Source: Sediminibacterium sp. (GTDB lineage Bacteria; Bacteroidota; Bacteroidia; Chitinophagales; Chitinophagaceae). From it: a stretch of DNA of 64,000 nt. A program made the translations under genes and the position numbers. Below are positions 8,976-16,299 of this stretch, one piece after another. A model generated the notes under the pieces. That model did no database searches. It saw only the letters and a program-made list of their open reading frames with translations, and was not told the origin of the DNA. The stretch covers positions 1 to 64,000 of the forward strand of contig JAGOAO010000009.1 of the NCBI GenBank assembly GCA_017983845.1, in the 5' to 3' direction. Positions within the stretch are counted from its first letter, which is position 1, and every line of letters begins with the position of its first letter.

Positions 8976-10375
8976 TTATTTTCGATTATTTTTTGTACGG
9001 TCTTTACTTCTGAAGCAGCGATAAAGTATTCAAAGAAACGCTTGTCATCCTCCTTACGAACACTTCCAATCAGGCTTGTTTCTCCCTGAGTAATAAACAT
9101 ATATTTATCATTAATCGCGTTCATGACATCACTTCTTACTTTTTTCTGTAGGCCTATATTTTTATCTTTTATACCCAATACATGATTGATATCTGCAATC
9201 TCTACATTGTGTTTTGAATGATATGCGTCAATTAATAACTGAATTAATCCTAATTCTATTTCAGTAAAAGCCTGATTGATTGATTTAGTTTTTAATGCTT
9301 TTAATTGAGCTTTTTCTATTTTCTTTCGCACAGATCTATTGATCCACCATAGCATCACTACCACCACAATGATTGCCAATACAATTCCTGCAATCAGTAG
9401 CGATGTTGAATAGTCCCTACCCCAAATTGGAAAATCCATTAACTGGAAATCATTCATATCTAATTTCCAAAATTTAAAAGATTGGGTATTTAACTGGTAT
9501 TTGTAAAATTGACCTTTGTAATAAAAAACGGTCATATCCTGTGAGTTACGAATAAAGAATTGATTTAAATCTGCTCTCTTAGATTTGAATATTTTATTAT
9601 GAACATAATCAAATAAATACGCTTCTTGATTGATAATGAATACTCTACCGTTATCATAATCATAGTTTGCAAAATTGCTTTTTTGATCGATTAACTTTAT
9701 AAGCTCATTTGAAAATTTGCCAATCTTGATCCAATCAGCAGTTTTAAGGTCTAGGTAATAACTGGAGTAATCAAAAATGCCATTATTATAGTTGGGGTCT
9801 TTTAATCCTTTATTTTCAAATTTTTGAAAAGGCACATATAGTCTACCCTCTGTTGGCGAAAACCAATCATAATCAGCAGTAAAAACCTCGATATTCGTAG
9901 GAATAATATCCCATTCCTGGTCTACCGTATTGAATTTTCTAAGATGGGCAGTTTTGGTCCAAAATCCATAGCCCCCATAATTGTAAATCTGGTCCTTATA
10001 AATGAAGTTAGTGCAGTCAATATTGTAGTTAATGTTGATCGTGTTGTCGATTTTCCTGAAAACAACACTGTCCCCTACCGGTTCTGACATTTGAAAAATG
10101 AAGCCAGTTTGTGATATAAAAATGTAGATTTTACCATTGTGTTTGATTAGCTCTTGTCCATTGGGAGCAAAAGAAGTGCCATCCATTGGTATTATTTTGG
10201 TGCTATTCCCTAATACAATACCCCCGTTATAATCTGATAATTGGGTAATTTTTTGCAATATTGGATTGAATTGAACCGTATAAGTTCTTTCACTAGGCAC
10301 AAATTGGGCAGAAATTGAACTATAAAATAGAATAAAAACAAAAAAAGGTAGAAATTTGATATTATTATAACGCAT
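8972..10375 (-). CDS. Membrane-anchored Kelch-like protein with a cytoplasmic putative HTH tail
   Basis: 467 residues that I cannot assign to a named family. A signal peptide (1-24, ending SISAQ) is followed by an extracytoplasmic region of about 300 residues. That region has beta-propeller features such as GGYGFWTKTAHLRKFNTVDQ, a Kelch-like repeat. One membrane helix spans about 325-345 (LLIAGIVLAIIVVVVMLWW). A cytoplasmic tail follows. Within it, AFTEIELGLIQLLIDAYH and then LGIKDKNIGLQKKVRSDV (about 369-425) look like a small winged-helix or helix-turn-helix module seen at the end of other Bacteroidota sensor-like proteins. The layout suggests a one-component transmembrane regulator or membrane scaffold; that function is inference. 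It is convergent with pckA and overlaps it by 4 bp. Confidence 0.65.
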   Translation of the reverse strand: MRYNNIKFLPFFVFILFYSSISAQFVPSERTYTVQFNPILQKITQLSDYNGGIVLGNSTKIIPMDGTSFAPNGQELIKHNGKIYIFISQTGFIFQMSEPVGDSVVFRKIDNTININYNIDCTNFIYKDQIYNYGGYGFWTKTAHLRKFNTVDQEWDIIPTNIEVFTADYDWFSPTEGRLYVPFQKFENKGLKDPNYNNGIFDYSSYYLDLKTADWIKIGKFSNELIKLIDQKSNFANYDYDNGRVFIINQEAYLFDYVHNKIFKSKRADLNQFFIRNSQDMTVFYYKGQFYKYQLNTQSFKFWKLDMNDFQLMDFPIWGRDYSTSLLIAGIVLAIIVVVVMLWWINRSVRKKIEKAQLKALKTKSINQAFTEIELGLIQLLIDAYHSKHNVEIADINHVLGIKDKNIGLQKKVRSDVMNAINDKYMFITQGETSLIGSVRKEDDKRFFEYFIAASEVKTVQKIIENN

Positions 10376-10489
10376 TGATTATCAATAATTAATTAGGAAA
10401 GTAACTTATCTATTATGAAATATTGCGATATAAAAATAAGAAATAACCTATTACTTCACTCGATTATTTACTCAATTCCTGATAACCCA

Positions 10490-10575
10490 TTCTAAAAGCT
10501 AGAAATTAGCTTTAGCTTTTGGGGGAAAGCTATGGATTTTACAAGGGGAGCCGGGAAACCAGCTCCCCTTTTTAT
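10490..10575 (+). ncRNA. Candidate small RNA with two hairpins and its own terminator
   Basis: The 267-bp gap between two minus-strand genes holds three consecutive hairpins that only make sense on the plus strand. They are AAAGCTA-GAAAT-TAGCTTT (10495-10513), AGCTTT-TGGGGG-AAAGCT (10514-10531) and a 9-bp stem AAGGGGAGC/GCTCCCCTT (10543-10551 with 10562-10570), followed directly by TTTTT. No open reading frame leads into the terminator on that strand. I did not find a clear promoter, so the 5' end is unknown. It could also be a relic or a structure acting on the minus-strand porin transcript. Confidence 0.4.
10543..10573 (+). terminator. Orphan rho-independent terminator on the plus strand
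   Basis: Nine-base-pair G/C-rich stem closed by an inner GG-GAAA-CC tetraloop helix, with five T directly behind it on the plus strand. Read on the minus strand the T run is missing (the sequence continues TTGTAAAATCC), so it is not a good terminator for the porin gene. Confidence 0.65.
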
Positions 10576-10642
10576 TTCAGTTATTTCATACTCCGCCTAA
10601 TAGGAGGCATAGAATTTGGAATGGCCAATGGTTGAAAAAGGA

Positions 10643-11848
10643 TTAAAAATTGATCTGAGCCTGAATTCTTAATAAATTGCCTTTCTGAAGATTGTCTTGA
10701 TTCTTATAATCTTCAAACTTTCTTGACGAAATGGTATACATAGTCACTAATTCAAAATGCTTATTGGGCTGCCATTCTAATCCAAGCTCAAATTCTTTGA
10801 CTTCATAAGATCTTGCATCTAATTCATGTTTTTTGCCCCCTTTGTAATATTGAAATCTTGTGAATGGGATGAACACTTGATTGTGTAGGTTTGTTTTATA
10901 TGAAGTGGTAATATATCCACCTTTTAATGACTTGTTTTCAATGGAATCCGTCAATTTATTAAACTCTGGTCCTTTACCAATATTATATTCCGCTTGAATG
11001 CCAAATGGCTTAGGATATAATATAAACGAGGCTGCTACGCGTGCATCTTCATAGGATTTGTCTTTTTTATATTTCACTGCGGCACTTAGTTGGTCTGCAC
11101 CAAGCACATATTTACCTGTATATGCCTGTATGCCTGTTTCAATAATCTGATTTCCCATCGTAAAAGGATAACTCAATCTCACAACTGTATGTAAACTGTT
11201 ATTGGCCTCTGGTTTGTTAGCAGTTTGGCCATTGTAAACCCCAAATCCAAATACCCCATAATCGCCACTGCCTTTCAATCCATCACTCACCAAACTTGAA
11301 TACAATTTCCTTATTCTCTTGGGTGCCCAATAAAAATTAGCTCCCAGATCTCTTTCATTAGAAACAGCACTATTTAATGCGTCATTTCGGTCAAGCGGCA
11401 GTCTATTTTGACTTGATTGCATATTTTCAAAGCCAAATGGCACTTTACTTTGTCCAATTCTTAATCTATATGTATTATCAGCAGTTAAACCCAAGTCCAT
11501 ATACGCATCTCTTATTTGTGCAAAATGGTTGGCAGTGGAGGAAGGACTGCTTACAAAATCAGGCTGAAAATACAAATAGACCCTTTCACTGATTTGACCA
11601 CTTATGACCAATCTTGCTCTACGAATAAAAAAGCCACCATTCTCGCCCCAACTTTTGTCACATTGGTCACATTTTAACAAGGGATTGGTTTCTAAAAGCC
11701 TATTATATCGCACTTGCATATAACCCCTCAGCTGAAGGGATTCGTACCATTGCTTTGAAACAGGCTTTGTTTGAGCAAATAGGGCGCTTGCAGTAACCGT
11801 CATTAAAATAAATAATACGATGAAGCTTTTGGCAGAAATGCGTTTCAT
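10643..11848 (-). CDS. Phosphate-selective porin O/P family protein
   Basis: About 401 residues from the preferred start MKRISAKSFIVL; an upstream in-frame ATG at 11878 would add ten residues in front of the signal peptide. The signal peptide ends at LFAQ. The barrel begins with LRGYMQVRYNRLLETNP and FFIRRARLVISGQISERVYL, a pattern of the porin O/P family, and ends in LRIQAQINF with the terminal aromatic typical of outer-membrane barrels. The pair CDQC near 73-76 may form a disulfide loop. The family lets phosphate or polyphosphate through the outer membrane. Divergence from a PhoU-like and Pit pair supports a phosphate role. A Pho-box-like array lies 45 bp upstream. Confidence 0.82.
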   Translation of the reverse strand: MKRISAKSFIVLFILMTVTASALFAQTKPVSKQWYESLQLRGYMQVRYNRLLETNPLLKCDQCDKSWGENGGFFIRRARLVISGQISERVYLYFQPDFVSSPSSTANHFAQIRDAYMDLGLTADNTYRLRIGQSKVPFGFENMQSSQNRLPLDRNDALNSAVSNERDLGANFYWAPKRIRKLYSSLVSDGLKGSGDYGVFGFGVYNGQTANKPEANNSLHTVVRLSYPFTMGNQIIETGIQAYTGKYVLGADQLSAAVKYKKDKSYEDARVAASFILYPKPFGIQAEYNIGKGPEFNKLTDSIENKSLKGGYITTSYKTNLHNQVFIPFTRFQYYKGGKKHELDARSYEVKEFELGLEWQPNKHFELVTMYTISSRKFEDYKNQDNLQKGNLLRIQAQINF

Positions 11849-11892
11849 GAAGGAAGTATTGGTATAAAGTGGTAGCAAAGCTGCTATACTAA

Positions 11893-11932
11893 TGTTACCA
11901 AATTGTTACGCAAATATTACCAAATTGTTACC
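11893..11932. promoter_or_regulatory. Pho-box-like array of four 11-bp-spaced direct repeats
   Basis: Four 7-bp repeats with exactly 11-bp periodicity: TGTTACC (11893-11899), TGTTACG (11904-11910), TATTACC (11915-11921) and TGTTACC (11926-11932), separated by A/T-rich 4-bp spacers. This is the architecture of PhoB/PhoP operators, and TGTTAC resembles the enterobacterial CTGTCAT unit. It lies between the phosphate porin gene (start 45 bp away) and the PhoU-like/Pit operon. A -7-like CAGCTTTG for the porin is present on the minus strand at 11876-11883. The binding protein is inferred. Confidence 0.65.
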
Positions 11933-12078
11933 AAATCAATATTTGGAAAGTGTCATATATGCAAATAACTGATTATCAGCATGTTTTATTGAATTAACAA
12001 TTTGATAATATAGAACCATCATTATATAAAGGAAAAATTTGGAGGTTTGTCTTGAATAAATCAACAAAATCAACCATT

Positions 12079-12726
12079 ATGGACATCAATTCAATCATGA
12101 AGATCTTTTTACCAAAGGATAGAGTGTTTTTTCAGTTATTTGAAGAAGTAGCAGAACACGTTTACGAAATGGGCGTTAAATTAAAAGAAATGGTGAACGA
12201 ACCAGACGCGGATGTAAGAGCAAACATTCTTGCACAAATTGAAAACTTAGAACATAAAAATGACGAGTTAACGCATAATATTTTTACAGAACTTGGCAGG
12301 AATTTTATCACTCCGTTTGACAGAGAGGACATTCACTATCTTGCAACATCATTAGATGATATCGCAGATTATATTTACGCATCTGCTAAAAAAATCAACT
12401 TCTACAAAGTGAATCCAAACGATACAGGAATTCATAAATTAGCAGAGTTGGTTTTACAAGGTACTCAAGAGACTAAAAAAGCAGTACTTGGATTACGCAA
12501 CATGAAGAATGTTAAGGAAATGACAGATGCGATGATTAAAATTAATAGCATCGAAAATCAAGCAGATGATGTGTTTGATATGAGTATTGAGAAATTATTT
12601 GAACAAGAAAATGATTTCAAAGAAGTGATTAAGAAAAGAGAGATCTATCAAGTACTTGAAATAGCTACAGATAAAATCGAAGATGTATCTAATGTAATTG
12701 AATCTATCATTATCAAGTACGCTTAA
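12079..12726 (+). CDS. PhoU-like DUF47 family phosphate transport regulator
   Basis: About 215 residues from ATG at 12079 (MDINSIMKIFLPKDRVFF), the start that fits the family. A TTG at 12052 with GGAGG six bases in front is an alternative and adds nine residues. The protein is all helical and cytoplasmic, made of two PhoU-like three-helix bundles. It has acidic metal-binding stretches such as DREDIHYLATSLDDIADYI in the first half and ENQADDVFDMSIEKLFEQE in the second. DUF47 proteins usually sit next to Pit transporters and are thought to control them. The Pit gene starts 11 bp downstream, so the two form an operon. The Pho-box-like array lies upstream. Confidence 0.88.
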   Translation: MDINSIMKIFLPKDRVFFQLFEEVAEHVYEMGVKLKEMVNEPDADVRANILAQIENLEHKNDELTHNIFTELGRNFITPFDREDIHYLATSLDDIADYIYASAKKINFYKVNPNDTGIHKLAELVLQGTQETKKAVLGLRNMKNVKEMTDAMIKINSIENQADDVFDMSIEKLFEQENDFKEVIKKREIYQVLEIATDKIEDVSNVIESIIIKYA

Positions 12727-12737
12727 TTTAATTCACA

Positions 12738-14450
12738 ATGACATTATTAATCATCATTATAGCGCTTGCGCTTATATTTGACTATATCAATGGTTTTCAC
12801 GATGCCGCCAATTCCATTGCCACTGTAGTTTCTACAAAAGTGTTGACTCCATTTCAGGCGGTACTATGGGCTGCGCTTTTTAATTCTGTAGCTTATTGGA
12901 TTTTTAAAGACCACGCAGTTGCAAACTCAATTAGTAAAACAGTCTATAAAGAGTTTATTACTTTGCCGGTAATTTTTTCAGGATTGCTTGCTGCTATTTT
13001 TTGGAACTTATTAACTTGGTGGTATGGTATCCCATCCTCATCTTCTCATACTTTAATAGGAGGGTTTGCCGGTGCAGCAATAGCACATGCACTATCTGTT
13101 AAAGGAGTAGACTACTCATGGTCAAAAATAGTAGATGCTGACACAATTTTTAAAACAGTACTCTTTATTTTCTTGGCACCCATTATTGGTATTATTATTT
13201 CAGTATTTATCACATTAGTTACCATCATGCGTAACATATGGTGGAGACTTTTTATTATTACAGCAACCACATTGTTAACTGCATTCCTTTTTGACTATTT
13301 TGAGAATTCTAAAATGAATGAAAATGCACAGAAGTTCTTTAGCATTGATAAGTATAAAAAAGAAATTAGCGTATTAACAACAGAATTGGAAGAAAAGAAA
13401 AACGACAGCGTGTTGTTGGCGAAAATTGAATCGGCTCAAGAAAAAATGGAGAAAGCAAAAGCAAATTTTGATCATATCCATCCTTATATCGAGAATTTTG
13501 ATAAAACAAGTGCTAACTATATTGCTAAAGTTGCTAAAGATAGTGGCTGGTTAAATAGCATTGCAGTTAGTAAATTAAAGGATGCTGTAAGAAATGCCAA
13601 TGATTTTTTAGTATTAGAGGCAAAAGCACCTGAAAATGAAGCAGCAAAAGAAAAATACGATGAAGCAAAGCTGATTACTGAAAAATACAAAGAGCCTTTA
13701 AAATTGTATTTAGACGGGGCTATCTCGTCTGACTCGGCTATAGTAATGATCAACCAGATCTATCCAATACAACCAAAAAATGTAGACAAGGTAAAGGCAA
13801 AGATTGCAAAATTCAATATCGAAAAATCCTTTGCTTCAGAGGTTGACAAAGCGGACAATACAATTATTGTTAACGGCATTTTTGGCGCGGCAATTTTATT
13901 TATGTTGATCTATGTTTATGTAGAGAAGATTAAAACCCCAACTGCATACACCGTTGCGAACATGTTTAAGAAATTACAGTTATTTAGTTCTGCTGCATTT
14001 AGTATCGGACACGGTGGCAATGACGCACAAAAGGTCATGGGTATCATTGGTGCTGCGTTGATTGCAAGTGGTAGTATCCAAGACTTTGCCTCACTTCCAA
14101 ACTGGGTGCCAGTAGCTTGTTACTTAGCCATTGGATTGGGTACAATGAGTGGTGGATGGAAAATTGTAAAAACAATGGGTTCTAAAATCACCAAAGTAAC
14201 TCCATTAGAAGGTGTGGCTGCTGAAACAGCGGGTGCATTTACTTTGTTCTTTACTGGACAAATGGGTATTCCTGTTTCAACTACACATACCATTACTGGT
14301 TCAATCATTGGAGTTGGTGCAACAAAAAGATTAAGTGCGGTTAGATGGGGCGTGACTACCAACTTACTATGGGCATGGGTTTTAACCATTCCCGTAAGTG
14401 CGGTACTTGCTGCAATCACTTATTATATTGTAGCATTCTTCCACGGATAA
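12738..14450 (+). CDS. Inorganic phosphate transporter, PiT family, with a large central insert
   Basis: 570 residues. The two PiT repeats are clear: FDYINGFHDAANSIATVVS near residue 12 and FSIGHGGNDAQKVMGIIG near 423. Each carries the phosphate and cation binding GxxHDAAN or GGNDA signature. About ten helices lie in two blocks (1-185 and 375-570). Between them is an unusually long hydrophilic segment of roughly 185 residues, rich in Lys, Glu and Ala, with coiled-coil stretches such as LTTELEEKKNDSVLLAKIES. It imports phosphate with a cation across the inner membrane. It is co-transcribed with the PhoU-like gene 11 bp upstream and ends at a strong terminator. The insert may dock the PhoU-like partner; that is inference. 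Confidence 0.92.
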   Translation: MTLLIIIIALALIFDYINGFHDAANSIATVVSTKVLTPFQAVLWAALFNSVAYWIFKDHAVANSISKTVYKEFITLPVIFSGLLAAIFWNLLTWWYGIPSSSSHTLIGGFAGAAIAHALSVKGVDYSWSKIVDADTIFKTVLFIFLAPIIGIIISVFITLVTIMRNIWWRLFIITATTLLTAFLFDYFENSKMNENAQKFFSIDKYKKEISVLTTELEEKKNDSVLLAKIESAQEKMEKAKANFDHIHPYIENFDKTSANYIAKVAKDSGWLNSIAVSKLKDAVRNANDFLVLEAKAPENEAAKEKYDEAKLITEKYKEPLKLYLDGAISSDSAIVMINQIYPIQPKNVDKVKAKIAKFNIEKSFASEVDKADNTIIVNGIFGAAILFMLIYVYVEKIKTPTAYTVANMFKKLQLFSSAAFSIGHGGNDAQKVMGIIGAALIASGSIQDFASLPNWVPVACYLAIGLGTMSGGWKIVKTMGSKITKVTPLEGVAAETAGAFTLFFTGQMGIPVSTTHTITGSIIGVGATKRLSAVRWGVTTNLLWAWVLTIPVSAVLAAITYYIVAFFHG

Positions 14451-14471
14451 TGTACAATGAATGACTTTTAT

Positions 14472-14504
14472 AAAAAAGGGCTCCAAATTTTGGAGCCCTT
14501 TTTT
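14472..14504 (+). terminator. Rho-independent terminator after the Pit gene
   Basis: Stem AAAAAAGGGCTCCAA with TTGGAGCCCTTTTTT, with a very short A/T loop. It starts 22 bp behind the Pit stop codon. Confidence 0.9.
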
Positions 14505-14629
14505 ATTTGCAACGTTTGCGGAATCATAATGGTTGTTTGTTAGTAAAAGTTTACACTCGAATAAATTATAATCAAGCTAGATAGGGGTTACCTTTGATGC
14601 AGATAGGTATAAATATTAAATCGCATTTT

Positions 14630-14917
14630 ATGATAGAAAAGAAATACTACAAAACAAAAGATTATTGCAAAGTAAAATTTACTGTTGAAGCTGAAGCAAA
14701 AAAAGTTGAAATTTTTGGTTTAAACAATGAGTGGAAAAAAGGCATTGCCTTAACCAAGAAAAAAGAGGGTGGCTTTGCACTTGAAATGAATATTGACAAG
14801 GGCACACAACATGAATTCAAATACTTAGTAGACAAGAAGACCTGGTTAAATGACGAGCAAGCAGATGCACAAGCGCAAAATGTATTCGGCACCACAAATA
14901 GTGTGGTGATCATTTAA
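14630..14917 (+). CDS. Small isoamylase N-domain/CBM48-like protein
   Basis: 95 residues from ATG at 14630 (MIEKKYYKTKDYCKVKF). Upstream TTG and ATG codons at 14594 and 14597 would add a short non-conserved extension. The sequence KVEIFGLNNEWKKGIALTKK, GGFALEMNI and HEFKYLVDKKTWLNDEQAD is the pattern of a single early-set domain as found at the N-terminus of glycogen branching enzymes and in AMPK glycogen-binding modules. It is a stand-alone domain with no catalytic part, probably cytoplasmic, and may bind glycogen or an alpha-glucan. It is convergent with the M24 peptidase gene, with 7 bp between stops. Confidence 0.75.
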   Translation: MIEKKYYKTKDYCKVKFTVEAEAKKVEIFGLNNEWKKGIALTKKKEGGFALEMNIDKGTQHEFKYLVDKKTWLNDEQADAQAQNVFGTTNSVVII

Positions 14918-14924
14918 TAGATCC

Positions 14925-16229
14925 TTATTTTATGATGTGAATGGCTTGTTGACGTCCATCTAGATAGTCAAAATTCTTTCCATCAAAATAACCATTTTGT
15001 TCGAGCGCAATCCTAACTGGTTTATTCCAACCCTGAATGGCATGCATTGCATTTAATTCGATAGAATAGCAGGTTCGAGGGCGCATTTTATATTCTCCAG
15101 CGCCTGGAACACCTGTTTGCATATCCCACATACCAACTGGAGGTCCTGCAGCATGTCCGTGGTAGCCAATTGGATGGCTGTAAATACTTGGCTTTATACC
15201 TTCTGCTTTAGCATTTTTTATTGTTGTTGCTAATATTTCATTTCCAGTTCGTCCGGTTTTAAATGAATTGGTAAGCAGGTCTTGTAATCTATTGGTGTTA
15301 GTAAAAGCTGCCGCTAATTCAACAGGTACTGTAACTTCATTTACATGCAACACATAAGCATGTTCTTGAACATCCGAATTCAACCTGAGGTAAGTGATCC
15401 CAAAATCTACATGTAATAAATCTCCTGGTCTAATCATTTCATCTTGATGAAGGGTATCCCTTCTTTGAATTTCTACTGAGGGATGAAACCAAGTACTTAA
15501 GCCAAGATCAACCACTTTTTGTCTAAACCACCAAACCAAGTCAGCGGTAGTAGTAAGATTTGGCTGAACCACTTTATTGCTAAAACCTTCTTTGATGATT
15601 TGATGGGTGATCGCTAAAATAGTTGGATATAAGGCCATTTCTTTTTCAGTTCTTGTTTCAAGCCAAGCAATTCCAAGTTTTTCTGCAGAAACAATTTTTT
15701 TTAAAGAAGAAGGGTCTAGTGCTTTTTTAAATAATTCCAACTCCGTAAAATTGATCCCGTCTGCATGACCAAAATCGTTGGAAGTATTGACGCCAATTTT
15801 TTGCGGTTGAATTTTCTTAATCAAATCCGCAAGCGCTTTCCATTGGTTTGGTTCTTTATCTGGATTCCATGCAGCTTGAATACTTTTTCCTACAGCATAC
15901 CTCGCTATTGCATAACTTTGTATTGCTCCTTTTGCTTTATCTCTATAAAATACGAGTATCGTTCTTCTTCTTGCCGAAAGCCATTCAGCAGGCAAAAATG
16001 TTTTAAGAATTGGGTCTTCATTGTATTCTCTAGAAATCAATACCCAACAGTCTAGCCCTGTTTCATCCATTAATTGGGGCAATAAATCATTGATTCTATC
16101 CGACAATAGCTCATTTACAATCTTAGCCTGTTCTTTTACTGGAAGCACCTGGTTGTTTAGATCAGTCACCTGGCTATACGAAGCCAAGGTAAAAAGACTC
16201 AATAAAAATGAAAACAAAAATCTAGTCAT
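14925..16229 (-). CDS. Exported M24 family metallopeptidase (Xaa-Pro aminopeptidase-like)
   Basis: About 434 residues from the preferred start MTRFLFSFLLSLFTLASYSQ, a signal peptide; the upstream ATG at 16286 adds 19 residues that do not look like a leader. The pita-bread catalytic domain fills the C-terminal half. Likely metal ligands are the aspartates of HVDFG and SDVQEHAY, the histidine of SHPIGYHGH, and the glutamates of YSIELNAM and ALEQNGYF. The family removes N-terminal residues next to proline or cleaves creatine-like substrates. It probably acts in the periplasm on peptides. The divergent TonB receptor gene starts 70 bp away. Confidence 0.82.
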   Translation of the reverse strand: MTRFLFSFLLSLFTLASYSQVTDLNNQVLPVKEQAKIVNELLSDRINDLLPQLMDETGLDCWVLISREYNEDPILKTFLPAEWLSARRRTILVFYRDKAKGAIQSYAIARYAVGKSIQAAWNPDKEPNQWKALADLIKKIQPQKIGVNTSNDFGHADGINFTELELFKKALDPSSLKKIVSAEKLGIAWLETRTEKEMALYPTILAITHQIIKEGFSNKVVQPNLTTTADLVWWFRQKVVDLGLSTWFHPSVEIQRRDTLHQDEMIRPGDLLHVDFGITYLRLNSDVQEHAYVLHVNEVTVPVELAAAFTNTNRLQDLLTNSFKTGRTGNEILATTIKNAKAEGIKPSIYSHPIGYHGHAAGPPVGMWDMQTGVPGAGEYKMRPRTCYSIELNAMHAIQGWNKPVRIALEQNGYFDGKNFDYLDGRQQAIHIIK

Positions 16230-16299
16230 AGTATTCGAATTGTAGAATAAGATAGATGAAATAAAAATCCTTAGTAATTTAAACATTAATTTTACAACA

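Noticed and set aside
11895-11931. 15-bp direct duplication TTACCAAATTGTTAC as a simple repeat or slippage
   Set aside because: The repeat unit resolves into four 7-bp elements at exactly 11-bp spacing with a divergent third copy, which fits an operator better than a recent duplication.
12041-12054. TTG start with GGAGG six bases upstream as the start of the PhoU-like gene
   Set aside because: The ATG at 12079 matches the usual family N-terminus and Shine-Dalgarno use is rare in this group. The TTG is kept only as an alternative.
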